From positions 1 to 36,817 of the forward strand of contig JAJDVI010000080.1 in NCBI GenBank assembly GCA_022826195.1: DNA of 36,817 nt, written 5' to 3'. This document shows, piece by piece, positions 1-8,367 of the stretch. Origin of the DNA: Acidobacteriota bacterium. Its GTDB lineage: Bacteria > Acidobacteriota > Vicinamibacteria > Marinacidobacterales > Marinacidobacteraceae. The translations under genes and the position numbers were made by a program. Numbering within the stretch: position 1 is the stretch's first letter; the number at the start of each line of letters is the position of its first letter. Below the pieces are notes generated by a model. That model had not been told where the DNA came from, ran no database searches, and worked only from the letters and a program-made list of their open reading frames with translations.

Positions 1-435
1 GCCAGAGCTGGTCGCGTTCCACGGGGGTGAGGTCGGCGGAGCGGAAGATGCGGCCGAGCGCAGCGCCATGGGGGCGGTTCGGGTAACCCGCGAGATAGCT
101 GGCGGAAAGACCGGCAAAGAACAGGTCCGGATTCTCTGGTGGGGCGGGCGGTGTGGCGCGGGCGCGAGGATGATCGAAGCAGCTCAAGGGGAGAGGGTTG
201 CGCGGAAGACGTTTCTCGGGATTGAACCGAAGCAGCGGGCGGGTTTTTCCGGCCCACCGATGAGAGAACCGTGCTCGCCGAGGCCCTCTGCCTCTGGGTC
301 GCCGGCCCGGCGCAGACACTCCTCGACCGCTTGGCGCTCGGCAGCCGCCCACAGCTCTTCAGGAGTCGATTCGTGTTCCGGGTCGTCGGGCGGAGGATGG
401 AAGTAGAAGTGCCGGATTTTCACGACATCGAGCAT
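1..435 (-). pseudogene. Hypothetical protein, apparently frameshifted and cut by the window edge
   Basis: A good start (ATG at 433-435, GAGGG about 10 bases upstream) opens a frame beginning MLDVVKIRHFYFHPPPDD that reads like a real protein to about position 290, then drifts to a stop at 184-186. A different minus-strand frame then takes over and stays open to the window edge; it contains RFNPEKRLPRNPLPLSCF, DLFFAGLSASYLAGYPN and RIFRSADLTPVERDQLW, which look like genuine coding text. The simplest reading is one gene with a frameshift near 260-290, by decay or sequencing error. It starts 13 bases after the nucleotidyltransferase fragment on the same strand, so the two look like an operon. I do not recognise the family. 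If there is no frameshift, the alternative is an 83-aa protein at 184..435 followed by a second partial gene. Confidence 0.45.
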
Positions 436-448
436 TGGTTGTGCGCCC

Positions 449-739
449 TCAGCGTTCCCAGGGGGTGTCGGTTCGGAACGATCGGGACGGCCCCCTGGAA
501 CGGAGTGTGTCCGCGATGATCTCCTTGGTGATGCGGACAGCGTTGGAGGCGGCATGCCGGCTGGCCGGTCTGATGAGTGACTGGCGGTGGTTTGCCAGCC
601 AGCGGCCGGGCAACGAATGCAGCGGCGCCTGGATCTCTCGGAGGTCGGAAGTATCGACAGCGCGTAGCGCGGAGTGGAGTGAGCCGGGCTCGTTTTCGCT
701 GGCGATTGCCAAGTCGTAGAGGAACCATCGCCAATCCAT
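449..739 (-). pseudogene. C-terminal fragment of an AbiEii-type nucleotidyltransferase
   Basis: The 96-aa frame matches the C-terminal part of the intact nucleotidyltransferase at 6946..7626: FLYDLAIASENEPGSLHSAL here against DLYDLVIAWRSEPDSLSAAL there, followed in both by a short helical tail. The catalytic first half (the GG and DxD motifs) is missing. The frame stays open a little upstream of the ATG but shows no nucleotidyltransferase motifs there, so this is probably a truncated remnant. Intact members act as toxins or abortive-infection effectors that transfer nucleotides to a target; this fragment cannot. It ends 13 bases before the next minus-strand gene. Confidence 0.5.
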
Positions 740-800
740 GGAGCCAAGTGTCCCTTTTTGGCTGGTTGTAGCGATTTTAGGTGTCGTAGCGCCCGCGGCC

Positions 801-917
801 CTAGCTGATTCCGACGCGGGTCCGTCCGGGGGCGCGATAGACGGCGCCGGTGGAGCGCGGGATCTCGACGAAGGTTTCGATGGTCACCGGGGCGGTGTTG
901 TAGTGATCAGATAACAT
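801..917 (-). CDS. Small ORF of unknown function (38 aa)
   Basis: ATG at 915-917 runs to TAG at 801-803. The product begins MLSDHYNTAPVTIETFVEIP and ends GRTRVGIS. Composition and third-position GC look coding, and GGAG lies about 9 bases upstream of the start. It could be a genuine small protein or the surviving C-terminus of a larger decayed gene. I do not recognise a family. It is divergent from the flavoprotein gene that starts at 956, so both promoters would lie within 918-955. Confidence 0.3.
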   Translation of the reverse strand: MLSDHYNTAPVTIETFVEIPRSTGAVYRAPGRTRVGIS

Positions 918-955
918 GCGGGCAACTCCACTCGGCAGCGCGGGGAGGGATTGCC

Positions 956-1567
956 ATGGGAATAGACACAATGGCGGAGTTGCGAGCGGTCTATCGGCCT
1001 CCGGCCTCTAGGGCCAGCCTGAAGGTCTTGGACCGTCTGGACATGCATTGCCGGAATTTCATCGCACTTTCCCCGTTCTACGTCATTAGCTCGGCGCGCG
1101 CCGACGGTCGGGCTGACGCCTCGCCACGCGGTGATCCGCCGGGATCCTTGGCATGCGTGCTGGACGACAAGACGCTGCTGCTTCCTGATCGACCGGGAAA
1201 CCGCCAGGTGGACACACTGATGAACTTGGTCGAGCGTCCACATGTGGGATTGGTGTTCTTTGTGCCAGGACTGACGGAGACGCTCCGCGTCAACGGACGG
1301 GTGGAGATATCCACCGACGCGGGTTTGCTGCAGCCGCTGGCCATCAACGGCAAGCTGCCCATCTCCGTCCTCAAGGTCACGGTCGAAGAGGCGTTCCTGC
1401 ACTGCGCCAAGGCGCTGGTTCGCGCCCGGCTCTGGGAGCCGGCAGCCCAAGTCGAGCGCGCCCGGTATCCGACCTATGGGCAGGTCCTCGCGGACCAGAT
1501 TGCGGGCGCTGACGCGGCCGAGATCGATGCCGGCGAGGCGGAAAGCGCCCGCACTGAACTCTACTGA
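956..1567 (+). CDS. PPOX-type FMN-dependent flavoprotein (MSMEG_1061-like)
   Basis: A 203-aa protein of the pyridoxamine 5'-phosphate oxidase split-barrel fold, probably cytoplasmic and binding FMN or a related flavin; the substrate is unknown. Family hallmarks are visible: HCRNFIALSPFYVISSA (first strand), a segment with D-PPGSLACVLDDKTLLLPDRPGNRQVD (PPG and the D-RPGN phosphate-binding region), the strand LRVNGRVEIS, and a C-terminal HCAKALVRARLWEP that resembles the conserved H-AKA--RS-LW motif. Length is normal for the family. GGGAGG sits upstream of the ATG, supporting this start. Its stop overlaps the last bases of the convergent frame at 1561..1940 by 7 bp. No obvious operon partner. 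Confidence 0.85.
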   Translation: MGIDTMAELRAVYRPPASRASLKVLDRLDMHCRNFIALSPFYVISSARADGRADASPRGDPPGSLACVLDDKTLLLPDRPGNRQVDTLMNLVERPHVGLVFFVPGLTETLRVNGRVEISTDAGLLQPLAINGKLPISVLKVTVEEAFLHCAKALVRARLWEPAAQVERARYPTYGQVLADQIAGADAAEIDAGEAESARTELY

Positions 1568-1940
1568 ACCCTAGCGTTGCAACTCGAAGCCGCGACCGTA
1601 GCGAAGTGACGAAGGTAGTCGCCGGTGTGAGGTCCTGCTGCTGGCAACTTGAGTTTGCCGTTCATGGCAACCGCAAACTGCACACTTCTTGGGTTGGCGC
1701 CGGATGCCAACGAGACAACGACCCTGAATGCGAATTTGTAGTAATCGAACGGAGGGGAGCGCGCCACCGTGGTTCTGAATAGAGCCGCTAGCTCGAGGTA
1801 GAGCCGATTCTTGCGTCCTCCGTGCGTTCAGGTGTCTCCAGTGTGCACGATTGCTCCGCGATGTGAACGACCAAGAACCGGCGGTGCCGGCCGTCCACGG
1901 CGATCGCTGTGTGCAACCCGACCGGGAAGCGGCGCGCCAT
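1561..1940 (-). pseudogene. Hypothetical protein with an internal frameshift
   Basis: From ATG at 1938-1940 the minus strand reads MARRFPVGLHTAIAVDGRHR, then RRFLVVHIAEQSCTLETPER, and stays coding-like to about 1808. That frame then meets a stop, while the neighbouring frame continues smoothly with NRLYLELAALFRTTVARSPP, FDYYKFAFRVVVSLASGANP and so on to a TAG at 1561. Joining the two with a single one-base shift near 1805-1810 gives a protein of about 125 aa. I do not recognise the family. The 3' end overlaps the flavoprotein gene tail-to-tail by 7 bp. Either a recent pseudogene or a sequencing error; there is no strong ribosome-binding site. Confidence 0.4.
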
Positions 1941-2294
1941 GCAGGTGCTTCACAACGGCGGGTCGAGTCACTCTCGGAGCTACTTTTCGTACCAAAATAA
2001 GGACACGCCCCCCTCCATTCGCGACCAGCGGGATCGTTCACTGGTAGCGGAGTAGTTTGATTTGGCCAGAGTCGCACCCGCCCAAGGTGTTGAATTCCGA
2101 GGTTCGCGGCTCGTAAGTCGTGCAAGCGGACGTGTCGAAAGAATCCTTACGGCGTGCGCGGCGCGGCTAGGCTAGGGCGATGACGAGGCGGAGATCTAGC
2201 ATCGAGAACACCATCGACCGCGACCTCGTGGTTCCGCTCGACGCCGTCAGAAAGATGGTTCAGAATTGGGTGCCGCTCTGGCGAAGGGGAACAA
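1941..2294. other. Region without a convincing gene
   Basis: About 350 bases. A weak plus-strand frame from ATG 2180 to TGA 2350 contains DLVVPLDAVRKM, reminiscent of the VPLDAV segment near the C-terminus of MacA/HlyD-type adaptor proteins. That would fit the ABC ATPase pseudogene that follows, but the match is too short to call. Nothing else is supported. Confidence 0.3.
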
Positions 2295-3004
2295 GTGGCG
2301 AGCCCTGTCATCCAACTGACCGGAATCAGCAAGATCTTCTACACGGATGAGGTCGAAACGCACGCCCTCTCCGATGTGAGCTTGAGTCTGACGATCGGCG
2401 ATTACGTGGCGATCGCGGGTCCTTCCTGATGCGGAAAGTCCACCCTGTTGTCGATTCTCGGCCTACTGGATTCGCCCAACGCGGGTGAGTACCTCCTGAA
2501 CGGCCGTTCGGTGGCGAACATAGCCCTGACCGAGCGAGCCCGGATCCGTAACCGCGAAGTGGGTTTCATCTTTCAGGCATTCAACCTCATCGGTGATCTG
2601 ACCGTGTACGAGAATGTCGCGTTGCCGCTGGTTTACCGAGGGGGATACTCGGGGCCGAGCGGAAACGGCGGACGGATGAAGCACTGGAGCCCGTCGGGAT
2701 GTCGCATCGCCGCAAGCACTTGTCTTCACAGCCCTCGGGAGGGCAGCAACAGCGGGTGGCGGTGGTCCAGGCGGTCGTCGGGGATCCTGCTATCGTGCTC
2801 GCCGACGAGCCGACGGGAAATCTCGACTCGAGGAACGGCACCGAGGTGATGGACATGCTGGACTCGCTGCATCGGGGCGGGGCGACCATCTGCATGGTCA
2901 CGCACGACCCGCGCTACGCCGGCCGCGCGGAACGGACCGTCCATCTGTTCGATGGGCGTGTCGTTGGGACCGCGGGAAGCGCAGCGACCGTGGTGGCCAT
3001 CTAG
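2295..3004 (+). pseudogene. ABC transporter ATP-binding protein (MacB/LolD type), inactivated
   Basis: From GTG 2295 (purine-rich AAGGGGA just upstream) the frame gives a typical MacB/LolD-like ATPase N-terminus. The Walker A motif is interrupted: GPS, then TGA at 2427-2429, then CGKSTLLSILGLLD, where the family has GPSGCGKST. The same frame resumes through the Q-loop (FIFQAFNLIGDLT) to about 2645. There a frameshift moves coding to another frame with LGAERKRRTDEALEPVGMSH, the ABC signature (SGGQQQRVAVVQA), Walker B (AIVLADEPTGNLDS) and the H-loop (MVTHD). With a nonsense codon in the ATP site and a frameshift it should be dead. Intact relatives power ADOP/MacB permeases such as the one at 4105. 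Confidence 0.85.
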
Positions 3005-3276
3005 CCGCCGTGGGCGATGTGTGGAAGTTCGCGATGACTGGATCGGGCAGCGCGTGCCTACCGTCGAACCGGGCTGGCAAACGGCGCGCCACATGGCGGC
3101 GGTCAACAAGCCAGATTCGCGGACCCGTACCGACTCGGTGGTCCGCACGGACCTGACCGCGTCTGGGGGAACGTCATGGCCGGGTTGGCGTTAGGCCGAC
3201 CGAAGAACCCGGGCGGACGCGCGACGGCGGGAAGCCCGCCTACGTCTCACCGCTCATCGAGTGGAGGTGGAAGAAG
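3005..3276. other. Region without a recognisable gene
   Basis: About 270 bases between the ATPase pseudogene and the ankyrin gene. No permease fragment follows the ATPase as it would in an intact macB-type locus. One plus-strand frame reads GGKPAYVSPLIEWRWKK into the short ORF at 3277, so that ORF may be the end of a decayed gene. No terminator or promoter is clear. Confidence 0.3.
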
Positions 3277-3345
3277 ATGGTGAATGAAGCGTTACACGGT
3301 GCGGGTGACAGCGGAACATCTCCCGAGGCTCGGGACCGATCATGA
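3277..3345 (+). CDS. 22-codon leader-like ORF overlapping the ankyrin gene start
   Basis: ATG at 3277 with GAGGTGG directly upstream reads MVNEALHGAGDSGTSPEARD and stops at TGA 3343-3345, overlapping the ATG of the ankyrin gene (ATGA). The ankyrin start itself has no visible ribosome-binding site, so translation may be coupled through this short frame. It may instead be the tail of a decayed upstream gene. Confidence 0.3.
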   Translation: MVNEALHGAGDSGTSPEARDRS

Positions 3346-4097
3346 CGCGCCGGCGAGCCATCTTCCTGGCCGTCCTGACGGCGCTGGTTGTCATTGTCGC
3401 GTTCGCCGTGAACCGGTTCGGGCGGGTCACGCCGGTCGAGGTCGAGGTGAGCGTGACGGATAGGCCCGCGCCGAAACCGGGACCCGTGTCGGTTTCGGTG
3501 AGGCGCGTTCCATTGGAGAGCAGCCCGGACGAGGACGCGGAGCCCGCGGACGAGACTCTCGCAGGCCGACTGGTTGGGGCGGCGCAGGCCGGTGACGCCG
3601 CAAGGGTCGCGGCGCTTCTGGGAGAGGGTGCGCCAGCCGACGCGCAGAGCCGCGGTTTTCCCGCCATCCACCGAGCGGCCCAAGCCGATTCGGTGGCGGC
3701 GCTGGAGATGCTTGTCGCTGCGGGAGCCGACCTGGAGACCGTAGACCGTACAGGGCACACGGCGCTCGCCCGCGCCGCCCTGTTTGGCCGTGCTGCCGCG
3801 GTCGCCTTTTTGTTAGCGTCGGGGGCGGACCCTAACGCCCATGCGGAGCCGAACAATCAAACGCCGCTCCTCGCCCTTCTCTTCGGATGGTCGGTTGGCC
3901 AGTCTTCGAATTTGGCCGGGGTCGAAGCGAACGAGGAAGAACGACTGTCCGCGGCCCGCGCGCTCATCGCCGCGGGCGCCGACCCCCAGCTTGCTCCCGG
4001 GCTGCTGTCGCCGGTGATGATGGCGGAGAGCATCGGAGGCGAAATCCGCTCCTTGCTCGTGACCGGCGCAACCGACCCGCCGCCGCGTTCGCGCTGA
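3342..4097 (+). CDS. Membrane-anchored ankyrin-repeat protein
   Basis: A 251-aa protein with one N-terminal hydrophobic segment (about residues 6-24, AIFLAVLTALVVIVAFAV) preceded by MTRRR, then a low-complexity acidic/proline linker, then ankyrin repeats from about residue 74. The clearest repeats are FPAIHRAAQADSVAALEML followed by VAAGADLETVD, and GHTALARAALFGRAAAVAFL followed by LASGADPNA; a third degenerate one has ALIAAGADPQLAPG. It is probably a periplasmic protein-interaction domain tethered to the inner membrane; the partner is unknown. The ADOP permease starts 7 bases downstream, so the two are likely co-transcribed. Confidence 0.75.
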   Translation: MTRRRAIFLAVLTALVVIVAFAVNRFGRVTPVEVEVSVTDRPAPKPGPVSVSVRRVPLESSPDEDAEPADETLAGRLVGAAQAGDAARVAALLGEGAPADAQSRGFPAIHRAAQADSVAALEMLVAAGADLETVDRTGHTALARAALFGRAAAVAFLLASGADPNAHAEPNNQTPLLALLFGWSVGQSSNLAGVEANEEERLSAARALIAAGADPQLAPGLLSPVMMAESIGGEIRSLLVTGATDPPPRSR

Positions 4098-4104
4098 GGC
4101 GCCC

Positions 4105-6534
4105 GTGCGTACAAGAGTCGCGTTCGTCAGTGCCTGGCGCTCGCTGACCGGCGCGCCAGGAAACACCGCGGCGGCGGTGCTGGCGCTCGCGTTCGCGGTC
4201 GGAGCCTTCCACACGGTCGGCGCCGTTTGGGAATCAGCGGTGGATCGCGCCCTACCCTACGACGATCCGGAAGAACTGATTGCCCTTCGTGCGGCCGGGG
4301 GAGAGCAGATGTTCAGCCGCTTCCTCTCCGACCGCGAGGCGGCCCTGTTACGCGAGCGCGCCGAGTCATTCTCCTGGGTGGGGCACCTTTGGGGCAGGTC
4401 GATGATGCTTGGCGAGCCCCCGATGCGCTCGGTGACAGTGGAGGCGCTGGAGCCGGGCTTTTTGGAGATGCTCGGAGTGGCGCCTGCTCTCGGACGGCCC
4501 TTCCGACCCGCGGACCACGAAGGGGAAGCGAGAGCCACGGCGGGTCGGCACTCGCTGCTCGCCCTGGACCGGGGCCAAGGAGTCGTCCTGGTGAGCCACG
4601 GTTTCTGGAGGACCGCGCTCGGCGGGCCGGCGGACGTGGTCGGAACGGAGATCGTGCTGGATCGCGAACCCTTGCGTGTCATCGGAGTCCTGCCGGAGGG
4701 ATTCTTCACGCCCACCCTGGCAGCCGACATCTGGGTGCCGGCGCGCCGCCGGTCGGTCGCTACCGGCCCCGGCGGAAGCTCGCGTTCTGCCCACGCCTAC
4801 GGGCGGCTCCAGGCGGGGGTGACCCCTGCGGCCGCCGCGGCGGAAGCCACGGCCCTGCTCACCGACGCGGGCTTCCGGCGCGAAGAAGAGCGCATCGAGG
4901 CAGTCCCGCTGGCGCAATCCCTGACGGCGTCGGTACGCCCGACGCTCGAGATCCTGCGCGCGGGAGCGCTGCTGCTGGTGTTGGCAGCTGCGATCAGCGT
5001 TTCGGGCCTGCGCCTCGCCCGATCCGTCGCCGGGCGACGCGCGGCGAGCATACGGCGGGCACTCGGGGGTTCCTTTCGCGACGAGTTCGTGGCCGCGCTC
5101 TTCCGGGTGACGCTGTTAGCGGCGGCGGTGACCGCTGGAAGCGCGCTGCTCGCGGCGTGGGTTGTGCCGGTCCTCCGCCGATACGGGGCGGACCTCCCGT
5201 TTGCGGCGGATTGGACCACCGGTCCGGGTGTGGCCGGACAGGCGTTTCTTGTTGCGTTGCTGGCTTGCGCGGCGGCGGAGACCGCGCCGCTCCTGAACAC
5301 CCTTCGCGTTCGTCAACAGGTGGCGGGCATGGCGCGGTTCAGCGGTGCCCACCGGGTGCGCGCCGTGTCTCCGACCCTGGCGCTCGGGGTCGCGGCTGCC
5401 ACGGTGATCCTGACCGCAACCGCGGTCATGGGCGGAAGCGCGTGGCGGCTGTTTGCCGGCCGGGGCGGCTATTCGGATGCCGGGCTCGCCCAACTCACCG
5501 TGGACTTCGGAGGCCGGGCCGCGGGCGCATCGCTTCCCCACGGCGAGAAGGTGGTGGTGCTGAATCGGCTGGTGGAACGCATCGAAGCGATCCCGGAAGT
5601 TGAGTCGGCGGGCTACGCGGACGCCCTGCCGGACGAGATGGGTGGTTCGGTCATGTTCACGGCCGCGGGCCCCGGCAGCGCCCGTGATCCGGACTCGGGA
5701 CGCGCCACCCGGTCCGTCAGCCCTGGTCTGCTCGGCGTGCTTGGCATTCCGCTTGTAAATGGGCGGGGCATCACGGAGCAGGACACACCCGAGTCCGAGC
5801 GTGTGGCGGTGGTTGACCGATCCTATGCCCGCGCTGCCGGGCTCTCGGACCCGGTCGGCGAGATCGTCCGAATGGGCCCCTCGGAACAACGCGTGGTCGG
5901 GTTGGTTCCCGACCTCAAAGTCTTTCCGGACCGGTCGACGTTGCCGACGGCGTACGTCCCCTTCGCGATTCCTCCGGCCTTCCTCGGGAATCCTAAGGTC
6001 GAGTTGGTGGCCCGGTTTCGAGATGGGCCGACACCCGAGCAGGTAGCGGCGCTTGGCGGTCTGCCGCGCGAGGTGGACGCTTCGATGCGCGTGACTGCTG
6101 CCGCTTCGGTTCGGGAACGTCGCATCCGGCTGCTAGGCGCGCCTTTGCTGGCCGGAGTGGCGCTCGGCGTTTTCGCCGTCGCCGGACTGCTACTCGCGGT
6201 CGTCGGCGGGATCGGCCACATCGCGGATTTCGTGGTTCGGGAATCCCACGCAACAGCAGTACGAACCGCGCTGGGCGCCGATCCAGATCTGCTGGTGTGG
6301 GGCGCGTTTCGTTCGACGGCACTCGCCGCGGTGGTGGGTGTCGCTTTCGGGATCCTGTCTGGTTGGATGTTGTCCAGAGCGGTGGCGGCACGGGTGCCGT
6401 GGATCGAGACCGGCGATCCGCTCTTCTACCTGGGGCCGGCGGCTCTCTTGTTGTTGCTGATGTTGGCCGCTTCGGCGATCGCCGGGCTCAGGACACTGCG
6501 CGGCGACCCCTGGGCTGCACTCGGATCGCTTTAG
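4105..6534 (+). CDS. ADOP-family ABC permease (FtsX/MacB type)
   Basis: An 809-aa protein with the duplicated MacB-periplasmic plus FtsX layout of the Acidobacterial duplicated orphan permeases. There is an N-terminal membrane segment near residues 20-42, a periplasmic domain (RALPYDDPEELIALRA, then LGVAPALGRPFRPAD and VVLVSHGFWRTALGG), membrane helices from about 285 (LLLVLAAAISVSGLRLA), a second periplasmic unit (VSPGLLGVLGIPLVNGRGIT), and three C-terminal helices ending RTLRGDPWAALGSL. The RGDPWAAL tail is a family hallmark (usually R-DP--ALR-E). Start is GTG 4105, 7 bases after the ankyrin stop. No intact ATPase is adjacent; the only nearby one (2295) is dead, so it is orphan or uses an ATPase encoded elsewhere. 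Substrate unknown. Confidence 0.9.
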   Translation: MRTRVAFVSAWRSLTGAPGNTAAAVLALAFAVGAFHTVGAVWESAVDRALPYDDPEELIALRAAGGEQMFSRFLSDREAALLRERAESFSWVGHLWGRSMMLGEPPMRSVTVEALEPGFLEMLGVAPALGRPFRPADHEGEARATAGRHSLLALDRGQGVVLVSHGFWRTALGGPADVVGTEIVLDREPLRVIGVLPEGFFTPTLAADIWVPARRRSVATGPGGSSRSAHAYGRLQAGVTPAAAAAEATALLTDAGFRREEERIEAVPLAQSLTASVRPTLEILRAGALLLVLAAAISVSGLRLARSVAGRRAASIRRALGGSFRDEFVAALFRVTLLAAAVTAGSALLAAWVVPVLRRYGADLPFAADWTTGPGVAGQAFLVALLACAAAETAPLLNTLRVRQQVAGMARFSGAHRVRAVSPTLALGVAAATVILTATAVMGGSAWRLFAGRGGYSDAGLAQLTVDFGGRAAGASLPHGEKVVVLNRLVERIEAIPEVESAGYADALPDEMGGSVMFTAAGPGSARDPDSGRATRSVSPGLLGVLGIPLVNGRGITEQDTPESERVAVVDRSYARAAGLSDPVGEIVRMGPSEQRVVGLVPDLKVFPDRSTLPTAYVPFAIPPAFLGNPKVELVARFRDGPTPEQVAALGGLPREVDASMRVTAAASVRERRIRLLGAPLLAGVALGVFAVAGLLLAVVGGIGHIADFVVRESHATAVRTALGADPDLLVWGAFRSTALAAVVGVAFGILSGWMLSRAVAARVPWIETGDPLFYLGPAALLLLLMLAASAIAGLRTLRGDPWAALGSL

Positions 6535-6626
6535 GAAGGCTAGGTTGTTCTCAGTCCACCCCGAAGCGGGCATCGGCAGGGTGAGGTAAATCACCACTCG
6601 CGTTCCCGAAGGTAACCTCCGCATAC

Positions 6627-6668
6627 GCCACGACCGAACGATTACGGCCGTAACCGTTCGGTCGTGGC
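6627..6668. repeat. 42-bp near-perfect palindrome
   Basis: Two 21-base arms meet with no spacer; only one pair mismatches (6641 against 6654). The left arm contains CCACGACCGAACG and the right arm CGTTCGGTCGTGG; the centre is TTACGGCCGTAA. It lies about 95 bases after the ADOP stop. There is no T-run after it, so it is not a standard intrinsic terminator. A strong hairpin in the 3' UTR or a protein-binding site are both possible. Confidence 0.8.
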
Positions 6669-6824
6669 TGTACGGCGGGGGTCGGTATTGGTGACAGCGC
6701 TCGATCTGACTACGAGGCCGACAACGTCGGTAGGTTCGCGGATCCCCCGGAGAGTCTCCTCCTGGGAATGAGGATAGCGAAAGAAGGGTTGGGGCGGAGA
6801 GCGGGCCTGCTTTTGGCGGGCGGA

Positions 6825-6890
6825 TCACAGTGCGGACAGCTGGACGACCATGAGGCCGAAACCGAAGCCGATGGCCAAGCTGAATGTGCT
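6825..6890 (-). pseudogene. C-terminal remnant of a membrane protein
   Basis: On the minus strand this reads TFSLAIGFGFGLMVVQLSAL and a stop (TGA at 6825-6827). The minus strand at 34545-34607 reads TFGLAIGFRRGLMVDQMDIG and a stop. The two end at the same distance after the shared GLMV-Q, and the DNA is about 77% identical over 47 bases. An in-frame stop lies just upstream here, so only the tail survives. The family is not recognised. Confidence 0.3.
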
Positions 6891-6945
6891 ACGCTGTCGC
6901 TACTCGCCTGCGAGGCGGTCATCGGCCCATGGCGAACCCCTGATC

Positions 6946-7626
6946 ATGGCCGCCTTTGACCTCCCCCCCGGACCTCGCGAACTTCTAGCCCGAACCCGAA
7001 CCATCCTTGCTGCCAGCGTAGGTGGCGAGTCCCACCTGGTCCTCGGTGGCGGAACAGCGCTCATCGCTCGCTGGCACCACCGTTGGACCCACGATCTGGA
7101 CTTCTTCATCGAGGCCGGTCCCTACGCCTGCCTCTACCAGAACGCGATTGCCTTCGAACGTGACATCCGTGCCGTCGGTGCGATCCGGAGTCTGAAGGTG
7201 CGCCCCCACACCGCCGTCGTCATCTTCCAGGACGGCACCGAAATCAGCATCGGCACGACTCCTCCGTTCACCGACAACCCGCGCTCGACCGACACTGTTC
7301 GGGGGACGGCCGTCGCCCTCGAAACCAGCGCCGAGATCCTCGCAAAGAAGCTCGGCGGGCGTATCCTCCGGAACAACATCTTCGTTCCTCGCGACCTCTA
7401 CGACTTGGTGATCGCCTGGCGCTCCGAACCCGACTCGCTGTCTGCTGCGCTCCGCTGCTTCACTCCGGACCTCTTGCAGCAGATCGCCGACGAACTCCGT
7501 CACCTCCCCCTTGACTGGATGGACACCCACCCGGTTCCCGTCGTCGCACCCTCAGATCCGGACGCGGCCCGACGCTCTCCCAAAGCCGTCTGGACGATGG
7601 TCCAGCAACGGCGCTGGCCCCGCTAA
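6946..7626 (+). CDS. AbiEii/AbiGii-type nucleotidyltransferase
   Basis: A 226-aa protein with the nucleotidyltransferase signature GGGTALIARWHHRWTHDLDF (residues 34-53): the GG loop, the H-R pair and the DxD metal-binding aspartates (D50, D52). A second conserved block is SAEILAKKLGGRI. Family members include the toxin halves of type IV toxin-antitoxin and abortive-infection systems. No cognate antitoxin (AbiEi-like) gene is visible next to it, so it may be a standalone member. I chose ATG 6946 because the family domain begins there; the frame is open back to ATG 6850 but that extension is arginine/lysine-rich and overlaps an antisense remnant. The fragment at 449..739 is a related, truncated copy. 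Confidence 0.75.
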   Translation: MAAFDLPPGPRELLARTRTILAASVGGESHLVLGGGTALIARWHHRWTHDLDFFIEAGPYACLYQNAIAFERDIRAVGAIRSLKVRPHTAVVIFQDGTEISIGTTPPFTDNPRSTDTVRGTAVALETSAEILAKKLGGRILRNNIFVPRDLYDLVIAWRSEPDSLSAALRCFTPDLLQQIADELRHLPLDWMDTHPVPVVAPSDPDAARRSPKAVWTMVQQRRWPR

Positions 7627-8079
7627 GTGCGGATGCAGGGTTTCGCGTGGCCCCCGGAAAACCGATCCCTAGAGCGTACGAAAAGCTTTGGCACGACTTC
7701 CACGCACCGGCATGACCGCACGGGTACAGCTATTCACTGTTCCGAACTCAAGTATCACCCCTCCAACTCGCTCGATCCAAGGAATGCACTGGAACGGCCT
7801 GAGGGCCTCCCGGAGCAAACCGGCTGAGTTAGTAGGCGACCGCTGGGAAGCCCTCGCCAGGGCCCGGCCTCGCTGTCCAGCGGGGAGGATCGCAGTTCTC
7901 CGGGAGCCGTAAAATGAGGTGGACGGCTTGGGGGCAACCCCAATGCTGGCCGCCGCGTCCGGCTACGGTGGAGAGTCGGTTTCTGCGCCGTGCGCCTCAG
8001 CGCCGACTTCTTCGCTAGGTCCCGTCACTCGCGACGAGTGCCTCAACGCGCGCTAGTTGATCGAAACGCCGAACCGCGA
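7627..8079. other. Region without a convincing gene
   Basis: About 450 bases. Reading frames on both strands are short and lack coding character. Small hairpins are present (TTGGGG-GCAA-CCCCAA near 7930 and CACTCG-CGA-CGAGTG near 8025), without T-runs. Confidence 0.4.
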
Positions 8080-8367
8080 ATGCGTACCAACGAAAGAGAG
8101 CTAGCGATCAACGAGGGCTTCGCAGTAGTCGCGTTCCCAATGCTCGTTCATGAGTGGTCGGGAGAACCGTTCCAGTTCTATTGGGGTGGCCCGATTCCGG
8201 AAGATCTGTGGGGACATGTCGAGAACGTCTTCGCGGTGGTCGAACGACCTCAGGATAGTTTGCCGGGAATTCCCGGTGTCTCAAATGGCTGGCTACTCAG
8301 CCACCTGTCATCGCCGCCGCCGGAAAATCAGTGCCGCGAGGCTGATGACTGCGACCGTCACAAGTAG
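8080..8367 (+). CDS. Hypothetical protein (95 aa)
   Basis: The core MRTNERELAINEGFAVVAFP to about VVERPQDSLPGIPG looks coding, with aromatic-rich FQFYWGGPIPEDLW. I do not recognise a family. The frame is open back to 7990, but that part is arginine-rich and looks like random frame. The last 20 residues (PPPENQCREADDCDR) are antisense to a possible small membrane ORF on the minus strand, so the true 3' end is uncertain. No clear ribosome-binding site. Confidence 0.3.
   Translation: MRTNERELAINEGFAVVAFPMLVHEWSGEPFQFYWGGPIPEDLWGHVENVFAVVERPQDSLPGIPGVSNGWLLSHLSSPPPENQCREADDCDRHK

Noticed and set aside
2427..2429. TGA in Walker A as recoded glycine or selenocysteine
   Set aside because: TGA ends many other genes in the window, the family has Gly here, and the same gene has a separate frameshift, so decay is simpler.
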